A stretch of DNA of 64,000 nucleotides from Plazaster borealis (lineage: Eukaryota; Echinodermata; Asteroidea; Forcipulatida; Labidiasteridae), in contig CM037476.1 of NCBI GenBank assembly GCA_021014325.1, positions 22,604,827-22,668,826 on the forward strand. The letters are read 5' to 3'. A program made the position numbers and the translations under genes. Of the stretch, positions 60,401 to 64,000 are shown piece after piece; positions within the stretch are counted from its first letter, which is position 1, and each line of letters begins with the position of its first letter. The notes beneath the pieces are model-generated. The model was not told where the DNA came from and did not search any database. It saw only the letters and a program-made list of their open reading frames with translations.

Positions 60401-63400
60401 ATCGAAATATCGTGATAACGACGATATTCTTAAAATATCAACGATATCGTTGATTTCGTTGATATCGTTGATTGTTTGCTAAAAGTAACTGAAGGTCCGC
60501 CTTAATAAGCTTTTACATGTCTTTTACATGTTCCGCAAAGGATTCCTCAAAGATATTTTTTCTAAAAAGCGTTTGCCATTGAGTAACAAGGACGGTCAGG
60601 ACGGCAAGGGTCAGGGCAACGTGAAGACAAGTTTTGTTTCGAGTTGAATAATCTTTGCGATAAATTGTCAAAATTTTTGATTTCGTCCAGCACTAACTCT
60701 AACGCTCCCAAATTCTCTTCGGGAAGTTGTCTTATTGTGGAGGATTGAGGACTCAAGGACCAAATAGCAATTTCATCTAAGTCCAAACATTTTAAGAAGA
60801 TTAATAATAATAGGTATTTGTAATGCGCCAAATCTATCTAAAGAGATGTTCAAGAAGCAGAGACAATGTAAACAAAACAATACATGTACCTATATCCAGT
60901 GAAAGAAAGCAAAATAACAATTAGGGAAAACATACAATAATTACCAATGGAAAGCAACAAAACTATGAATTGAAGAAATTCATCTTGAAAAAGTGAGTTT
61001 TGAGAGCAACCTTGAAACTGTGTACATCGGAAACATTACGAATATCTTGAGGAAGTTCATTCCAGAGAGAAGATCCAGCATGTGCGAATGACAGTCCCCA
61101 ATAAGGTGTGACTTTTAGAAACAACAAGTGAAAATGAATTGGAGGACTGAAGATTCCTAGAGGGATGATATTGAATGAACAGATTGGTATTGTACTCAGG
61201 AGCAGAACCTTGCAGGCAATGAAAAACAAGCAAAAGTAACTTAAATACAATTCTAGAATAATAATACTGTACATTTATATTGTGCTTAATACTACGTTTC
61301 TAAGCACTATAGTATTTATCTTGCAAGGTATGTGTATGAGACCTATTCCTTTACATAGCACCATGTAATGGTTTACAAGGTGCTGTGGCGCAATATGCAG
61401 CCAATCAAACCATGAACACCGGGGCGAACCCCTTCTCTTTACGATAAGTGCACTGGGTTCTTTACGTGCATTAGACAACACACGGGACCTACGGCTTAAC
61501 GTCCCATCCGAAGAACGAAGCATGTGGTTAACTGTCTTGCTTAAGGACACAAGTGTCACAACTGGGAATTGAACCCACACTCTGCCGATCAGAAACACAA
61601 GAGCTTGAGTCCGGTGTTCTTATCCGCTCGGCCACGACACGCCACAAAGAAGGCATAGGGAGCCAACGGAGAGATTTTGGTGTTGAATGACCATTAGAGA
61701 GTGGACGATAGTCGAGGATTGAGGTTGCCTGTGGGCAAGTGGGCCTAGGGATATAGTAATAAAATATCAGACAAGTTTTTAAGACTTCCATCTCTCTTAT
61801 TGTGTCTTTAGGGAGGAGAATCAGCGCAAGCAGGCTGAGGAAGATGAGAAGAGAAGAAAACAAGATCAGATCCGATTAGCTCAACAGAGAGCTGAGCAAG
61901 AGCAACGTGAGGCGGCTGAGAAGAAGAAACTAGAAGAGAAAAGTAAAGCTCCAGCCGCCGATCCCTTCGCTAACTTTGGTAAGAAGTTTTTTTTCTTGTG
62001 AGGCAGGTATTCCATCTTTTACGCATCATGCATCCTGTGTAGGGACTTTTTACTAGGGTAAACTGTGGAGGGCACACTGTCTGTGTAAGTCGGCGAATAT
62101 ATTAAAAAATGGGAAAACAACTTGAACCAAGTCTATATTTTTCTATGAAATCAAATCTTCCTGTTAACTTCTATTAAGACAAACTTCTTGGGGGAAAAAA
62201 AAAATAAAATAAAAATAGCAGTGTATTATGAATACAATTTCAATTTTTAATACATCTACTTGTATGTAATACAAACAATTGTGTTAAAATTAATTTTGAA
62301 ACAAAATGAACACTTGGGAAGAGGATGCTTATTTTTAGAAATCCCATTTGCCAATCACGGCCAATTTGTGGGACTATTACATTGGTTTAATGATAACATG
62401 AACGCCAGTTGGGCAAAATTCTTAATTGTTTTAAAAGTATCCGGAAACGGAAGTCAAGTCTTATTCTCTGGTTTTCTTTGTTGATTTGTTAAATTTATTG
62501 TATTTTCATATATTTCATGGCTTTAATTATACTTTCAGAACAATATTATTTAATTTTTATACCATAAAACTACGTTACACTTGAGTATTTGAAAAAACAG
62601 AATCGTGTTTGCTTAAAATTCAGTATGGTTGGGACCAACTTGGTCCCGGAAGTTCAAATACACGCGAGACTTGCATAGTCTATTGTGATTTGCTTGTATT
62701 GAAACAAAATGGCAGATCGCACACAATGCTGACAGACTGGATTTCAGTCCTTAATCACACATGATAAACCAAAAGTTTTACCAAAAAAATGTAGGTTTGA
62801 CTTGTCTCCAGGGAATTGAAAATCTTATCTTTTTCTACTTGCAGGAAATGCCGTTGATGATCCGTTTGCATCTGGCTTTGGTGAGTTTATTTGTTTCTGT
62901 CAAGACCACATGTTTTGTTTTCTCTTGTTTCAAAAGACGTTTTATAAATGTGTTTTGGAAGACTTAAAGGCATCGTACACATTTGGTAATTGTCAAAGAC
63001 CAGTGTTCTCATTTGGTGTATCCCAACATGCATAAAATAACAAGCCTGTGAAAATTTGGGCTCAATTGGTCATAGAAGATGCAAGAAAATGATGAAAGAA
63101 AAAACACCCTTGTTGTACAAATTTATGGTAATTCATTTACCAAGATAGGTCTAAATGACTCGGGGTTCGAGCACAGATGGTAGATGGCCGGCGTGTTAAT
63201 CCGGAGGTCGCAGGTTCGAATCCCTTAATATGTGTTACTGGTGCATTTCAATGAATTGATTCTTGATTGTGATTTTTATTTTTTACTTGCAGCCAACACG
63301 GCGCCTAAGTCAGTTGATCCAGCGGATCCCTTTGCTGCTTTCTCAGGTAACAAATTCTTGGTAGCCATTTTTGTATTTCTCTCTGACTGCCAATGGCAGA

Positions 63401-64000
63401 AATCCTGTAGAGTCATCATGACTAAATTCAGGCCCCAGAATAAATACAACAAGAGCCTCATTTTGATTAACGGGTGTTTCAAAATTGACTAACCTTAGTG
63501 AATTTATGTCTTGGGTGTCACAATTTGTAAGATTAAAGGCACTGAACACGTTTAGTAATTGCCAAAGACCAGTGTTCTCACTTGGTGTATCCCAACACAT
63601 GCATGAAATAACAAGCCTGTGAAAATTTGGGCTGAAGTTGCAAGAAAATGATGAAAGAAAAAACACCCTTGTACAAATTTGTGTGCGTTCAGATAGGAAT
63701 AAAAGGCTTCAGGCCTGAAGTCTTTTATTATTTTAGTGAGAAATTACCTCTTTCTCAAAACTACGTTACTTCAGAGGGAGTCGTTTCTCACAATGTTGTA
63801 CACTATCAACAGCTCTCCGTTGATCGTTACCAAGTAAGTTTTTATGCTAATATATATTTTGAGTAATTACCAAGTGTGTACAGTGCCTTTAAAAATATAT
63901 ATGTTCACAGATTTGCATATAATGTACATGTACGTGGTATAAAGATGGTCATGGTGGAACACTTCCTTGAAATATTTTTGCCTGAAGTGCTAAAAATTTT
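36477..64000 (+). CDS. ITSN1: Intersectin (endocytic scaffold), N-terminal two-thirds; continues past the window
   Basis: Exons joined in phase: 36477-36512 (Met at 36497), 37056-37200, 38459-38631, 43490-43651, 45280-45391, 47795-47968, 49226-49695, 50054-50151, 51198-51250, 52627-52738, 54118-54267, 55791-55931, 57456-57543, 58215-58354, 59500-59672, 61812-61978, 62845-62880 and 63293-63346. They give 821 codons and leave in phase 1. Intersectins link clathrin-coat proteins, dynamin and Cdc42 signalling at the plasma membrane. The product has EH1 (about residues 6-95), a Met/Gly-rich linker, EH2 (about 212-305), a Met/Gly/Pro repeat (about 322-385), a coiled coil from about 418 to 775, and three DPF motifs (786-817). 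The SH3 and possible GEF domains must lie downstream. Eps15, the nearest alternative, is disfavoured because there are two EH domains, not three, and [18 protein letters not shown] is an intersectin signature. The short N-terminus MMQAQDW is shorter than in vertebrates. Confidence 0.95.
37056..38631 (+). CDS. ITSN1: Intersectin EH1 domain (two exons)
   Basis: Exons 37056-37200 and 38459-38631 are split inside the conserved Trp codon of [12 protein letters not shown]. The domain reads [38 protein letters not shown], then [17 protein letters not shown]. The EF-hand loop keeps its acidic positions, so calcium binding is plausible. EH domains bind NPF peptides using the pocket around this Trp. 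Confidence 0.97.
37364..37759 (+). mobile_element. TTAA-flanked MITE, copy 3
   Basis: It begins TTAAAGGCACTGTACATATA and ends GTGTCTAGTGCCTTTAA, with the shared interior (TTGGTAATGAGCAACGGAGA, GATGACCAATTGAGCCC). It lies in the second intersectin coding intron. Confidence 0.85.
38056..38417 (-). mobile_element. TTAA MITE of the second subfamily (left end decayed)
   Basis: The right end reads TAATTACCAAAGGTCTTCCC then TTTAA. The interior has TCTGGAGTGGGTTATGTCCC and GGAAGAATAATCCG, matching copies at 41906, 44736 and 59055. It ends just 45 bp before exon 3. Confidence 0.6.
39050..39310 (+). repeat. tRNA-headed SINE, type C body
   Basis: It includes GGTTGGTGTAGTGGTATC at the head, GATTGGGTTTTCAGTCCC, TTTTCCTCCCACATCTAAAA and an end in AACCAGAATTAATAAATG. 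It lies in the third intersectin intron. Confidence 0.65.
39780..40575. mobile_element. TTAA-flanked element with AGGGGCACACCGGCT ends
   Basis: TTAA lies at 39780-39783 and 40572-40575. The ends GGGGCACACCGGCT and AGCCGGTGTGTCCC are inverted. A subterminal hairpin at 40380-40432 pairs AAGGTCACGTGAT with ATCACGTGACCTT. It is 796 bp and has no transposase. Confidence 0.75.
41906..42280 (+). mobile_element. TTAA MITE, second subfamily
   Basis: TTAA is at both edges. The left reads AGGGAGGGTACATGTATAC and the right GGTATACTACTGCCTT. The interior has GGATTATTCTTCCTGCGTGG and AATGAAACTTTCACAGGTTA. Confidence 0.75.
42600..42970. mobile_element. Foldback (42637-42906) inserted into another repeat
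   Basis: The inner element runs from GGGGGCCAATTTCATAGCGC to GCTCTATGAAATTGGGCCCT. The flanks, AGGGGCACCAAGGCCAAGAC on the left and CAGTGGTATGGC...AATTCCAGGCCT on the right, join up in the uninterrupted relative at 45870-45945. This is a nested insertion in the fourth intersectin intron. Confidence 0.7.
43490..43651 (+). CDS. ITSN1: Intersectin linker exon, Met/Gly-rich
   Basis: The exon encodes [20 protein letters not shown], then GPMPGSMV and an [14 protein letters not shown] tail. It corresponds to the low-complexity stretch between EH1 and EH2 in vertebrate intersectin. Probably disordered; no known domain. Confidence 0.9.
44070..44439 (-). mobile_element. TTAA MITE, copy 4 (reverse)
   Basis: It starts TTAAAGGCATCGTACACGCT and ends ATTACCAAACGTGTACGAGG, where the final TTAA is lost. 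The interior reads the reverse of copies 2 and 3. Confidence 0.8.
44736..45086 (+). mobile_element. TTAA MITE, second subfamily, with central palindrome
   Basis: TTAA is at both ends. The ends are AGGGTCTGTATACGTTTGG and CCAAACGTATACAATTCCTT. In the middle, CTGAGAAGCGTTAC and GTAACGTTTCTCAG form a short palindrome. Confidence 0.8.
46240..46500 (+). mobile_element. Foldback joined to an Asn-like tRNA SINE head
   Basis: Arms TTTGTCAATGTCTTTGTTCG (from 46254) and CGAACAAAGATATTGACAAA (to about 46376) enclose about 80 bp. Directly after comes the tRNA-like AGCTCGGTTGGTAGAGCGCC with the B-box-like GCAGGTTCAAGTTCCGC. A single arm of the same foldback adjoins a SINE head at 59877. Confidence 0.65.
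46895..47261 (+). mobile_element. TTAA MITE, copy 5
   Basis: It has TTAA edges, left end AGGCACTGGACACGTTTGG, right end CCAAACGTGTTCAGTGCCT and the shared interior. One of the best-preserved copies. Confidence 0.85.
47795..49300 (+). CDS. ITSN1: Intersectin EH2 domain (two exons)
   Basis: Exon 47795-47968 and the start of exon 49226-49695 are again split inside the conserved Trp codon. The sequence [40 protein letters not shown] and [19 protein letters not shown] is a complete EH domain with an intact EF-hand loop. It is followed by [15 protein letters not shown], an intersectin hallmark after EH2. Confidence 0.97.
48060..48345 (-). repeat. tRNA-headed SINE, type C body, reverse strand
   Basis: On the plus strand it reads GATTCTGGTTGTGAAGCCAA, AGATGTGGGAGGATAACCCC and GGTGGGATTCGAACCGGGGT, the mirror of the 39050 copy. 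It lies in the intron that splits EH2. Confidence 0.7.
48943..49116 (+). mobile_element. Short TTAA-flanked MITE (CTCTTTCACGCG ends)
   Basis: It starts TTAACTCTTTCACGCG and ends TGCATGAAAGGGTTAA. The same element recurs at 51949-52195 with the interior TGTGACCTGTTTTTTGGGGG. Confidence 0.75.
49409..49600 (+). repeat. ITSN1: In-frame 21-bp repeat coding MGGMPAx
   Basis: Within the intersectin exon 49226-49695, about eight in-frame units of seven residues (consensus MGGMPAS/N) form a run at about residues 322-385. Length is in multiples of seven codons, so unit gain or loss would keep the frame. The tract lies between EH2 and the coiled coil; vertebrate intersectin has only a short Ser-rich linker there. 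Confidence 0.85.
50054..59672 (+). CDS. ITSN1: Intersectin coiled-coil region (eight exons)
   Basis: Exons 50054-50151, 51198-51250, 52627-52738, 54118-54267, 55791-55931, 57456-57543, 58215-58354 and 59500-59672 encode an almost uninterrupted Glu/Gln/Arg/Lys-rich helix. Landmarks that fix identity are [40 protein letters not shown] and [17 protein letters not shown]. In the family this region drives self-association and binding to Eps15 and SNAP proteins. Donors GTGATT (51251) and GTTGGA (59673) are weak but both keep phase. Confidence 0.93.
50560..51095 (-). repeat. Type C SINE interrupted by a foldback (50628-50911)
   Basis: The SINE tail (CTGGTAATGAAACCAAGAGA) and head (GGATTCGAACCGGGGTCCAC) flank a complete CAGGGCCC-ended foldback (CAGGGCCCAATTTCATAGAG ... 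AAATTGGGCCCTG). The foldback therefore moved in after the SINE. Confidence 0.7.
51521..51741. mobile_element. Foldback ending in ACAGGCCTGG
   Basis: The ends TTATTACAGGCCTGGTATTA and TAATTCCAGGCCTGTTATTA are inverted. The interior carries GGCCTTCTTTCTTTGCCC and AGGGCACCAAGGCCAAGACT, also inverted. Relatives lie at 42600-42970 and 45860-45950. Confidence 0.65.
51949..52195 (+). mobile_element. Short TTAA-flanked MITE, second copy
   Basis: The ends are TTAATTATCTCTTTCACGCG and GCATGAAAGGGTTAA. It is about 70 bp longer than the 48943 copy because of an extra CGGTCGCTAGCGACTGG palindrome and a patch after it. Confidence 0.75.
52937..53290 (+). repeat. tRNA-headed SINE, type A body
   Basis: The head GTGTCGTGGCTGAGGGGTC and B-box-like GGGTTCGAATCCCGGTC are followed by the type A body through GATTTGGGTCGAAAGCCC. 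It is close in sequence to the 56805 copy. Confidence 0.88.
53491..53557 (+). other. 26-bp intronic hairpin
   Basis: Arms 53491-53516 and 53532-53557 pair at 25 of 26 positions around a 15-nt loop. The outer half is GTATTGGAAGTT and the inner half CAAACTAGTTCC. It lies within an intersectin intron, on the transcribed strand. It could be a small foldback repeat or a microRNA-precursor-like hairpin; sequence alone cannot say. Confidence 0.6.
54345..54500 (+). repeat. Degenerate GGTTAAC/AACCGTT simple repeat
   Basis: AACCGTTGAACC, TTAACCGGTTTACC, GGTTAACTGTTTA and similar motifs alternate on both strands for about 150 bp. It is not the canonical TTAGGG telomere repeat. Confidence 0.6.
54501..55790 (+). 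other. Intersectin intron between coil exons
   Basis: The paired short motifs ACGTCATCAAGTGTCACATG and CCTTAAAGGTGCAGTTTTA are repeated near 55340-55400 and 55480-55530. No coding exon seen. Confidence 0.4.
56805..57175 (+). repeat. tRNA-headed SINE, type A body (best-preserved copy)
   Basis: The head TGTCGTGGCCGAGCGGTCTA has an intact A box. Its start pairs with CATGACAC after the B box GGGTTCGAATCCTGG, giving a tRNA-like acceptor stem with a long variable arm as in Leu/Ser tRNAs. The full body follows, to an A-rich tail near 57185. Confidence 0.9.
57560..57690 (+). repeat. Short tandem repeat of about 60 bp
   Basis: GGCTAGTCTAGGTTTAAGTG and GGCTAGTCTATGTTCAAGTG each precede TTACAGAATGGTGTTTGGTA. 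A third partial unit starts near 57666. It sits just after the exon ending 57543. Confidence 0.75.
57860..58175 (-). repeat. tRNA-headed SINE, type B body, reverse strand
   Basis: It reads GGCACCATGTAATGGTTTAC, GGTTCTTTTACGTGCATTAC and AGACCGGGACTCGAACTCAC on the plus strand. It ends about 40 bp before the exon at 58215. Confidence 0.8.
59055..59438. mobile_element. TTAA MITE, second subfamily
   Basis: It has TTAA edges, left end AGGCATCGTACACGTTTGG and right end CCAAACGTGTACGATTCCT. It has the same CTGAGAAGCGTTAC palindrome as the 44736 copy. Confidence 0.82.
59775..60112. repeat. Inverted pair of Asn-like tRNA SINE heads
   Basis: A minus-strand head at about 59790-59868 (GCTCTACCAACTGAGCTATC) faces a plus-strand head at 60012-60085 (GGGGCTAGATAGCTCAGTTG). 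Between them is one arm of the foldback seen at 46254. The arrangement matches that at 20225-20455. Confidence 0.75.
60318..60695. mobile_element. Short hAT-type element related to 22762-24884
   Basis: The ends AAGAACTGGATGATATC and the mirror of TAGTGCTGGACGAAATC are flanked by ACCCTAAC and ACTCTAAC, a 7/8 match for an 8-bp target duplication. The left 130 bp closely match the left end of the 2.1 kb element; the satellite interior is absent. Confidence 0.75.
60960..61262 (-). pseudogene. LINE reverse-transcriptase C-terminal fragment
   Basis: The minus-strand frame contains [20 protein letters not shown] followed by [12 protein letters not shown]. This is the same kind of C-terminus as at 17700 but from a different element. 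The catalytic domain is missing. Confidence 0.7.
61330..61648 (-). repeat. tRNA-headed SINE, type B body, reverse strand
   Basis: A close relative of the 57860 copy, including the rare CACCATGTAATGGTTTACAA block. Its head ends at CGGCCACGACACGCCAC. It directly follows the LINE fragment. Confidence 0.83.
61812..63346 (+). CDS. ITSN1: Intersectin exons with three DPF motifs
   Basis: Exons 61812-61978, 62845-62880 (36 nt) and 63293-63346 (54 nt) encode the end of the coil and then [16 protein letters not shown] and ADPFAAFS, one DPF per exon. All three have flanking phase 1 joins, so each small exon could be skipped without a frameshift. DPF motifs bind the AP-2 alpha-appendage in Eps15-type endocytic proteins (established knowledge). 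From memory, vertebrate ITSN1 lacks this cluster here and binds AP-2 through a different linker motif. Confidence 0.9.
62964..63127 (+). mobile_element. TTAA MITE, truncated copy
   Basis: The left TTAA and AGGCATCGTACACATTTGG are present; the element stops after the AACACCCTTGTTGTACAAAT block. A decayed Asn-like tRNA SINE head follows at about 63160-63225 (GGAGGTCGCAGGTTCGAATC). Confidence 0.75.
63533..63892 (-). mobile_element. TTAA MITE, copy near the window end
   Basis: It has TTAA at both edges, end AGGCACTGAACACGTTTAG and the shared interior in the orientation of the 44070 copy. Confidence 0.83.

Noticed and set aside
36497..63346. Eps15 instead of intersectin
   Set aside because: DPF motifs and EH domains fit both, but there are only two EH domains and the coil start and post-EH2 block are intersectin signatures.
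1..64000. CRISPR arrays, operons or bacterial promoters
   Set aside because: The sequence is clearly a spliced eukaryotic genome; tandem repeats lack a constant-repeat/unique-spacer pattern.

Overview
This is eukaryotic nuclear DNA: spliced genes with GT-AG introns, AT-rich non-coding sequence and a dense load of short repeats. Tandem Regnase-, CRYZL1- and intersectin-like genes, together with abundant tRNA-derived SINEs and TTAA-flanked foldback elements, point to an invertebrate deuterostome. I think an echinoderm, perhaps a sea star, is most likely. That class-level guess rests on remembered repeat appearance and is not proven here.

Layout. (1) About 1.2-11.1 kb, plus strand: a ZC3H12/Regnase-type endoribonuclease gene in six coding exons. 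It has a KH-like N-terminal segment, UBA-like domain, NYN/PIN nuclease, CCCH zinc finger and a C-terminal helical domain. Its 5' end probably lies outside the window. Just after the stop codon is a tandem array of hairpin-forming repeats. (2) 11.1-20.06 kb: a tail-to-tail intergenic region with the 3' flank, several foldback elements, a truncated LINE and SINEs. (3) 20.06-30.44 kb, minus strand: a complete ten-exon CRYZL1 (quinone-oxidoreductase-like MDR protein) gene of 356 codons. One intron carries a 2.1 kb hAT-type non-autonomous transposon filled with about 140 bp tandem repeats. (4) 30.4-36.5 kb: the divergent intergenic/promoter interval, rich in foldback elements. (5) 36.5-64 kb, plus strand: the first 18 recognised coding exons (821 codons) of an intersectin gene: EH1, Met/Gly-rich linker, EH2, long coiled coil, and the start of a DPF-motif segment. 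The SH3 part lies beyond the window.

CRYZL1 and ITSN1 are also adjacent and divergent in human 21q22.11 (from memory), so this looks like retained microsynteny. The three genes are separate transcription units with different jobs: mRNA decay, an NADPH-type oxidoreductase fold, and an endocytic scaffold. I see no sign of a joint pathway.

Most of the remaining sequence is repeats: at least ten copies of one TTAA-flanked MITE superfamily, several tRNA-headed SINE families, CAGGGCCC-ended foldbacks, hAT-type elements with 8-bp target duplications, LINE 3' fragments and minisatellites. Many of the short open frames in introns are simply these repeats. Splice sites and exon joins were read by eye and checked for phase and for family resemblance recalled from memory; no alignment was run.
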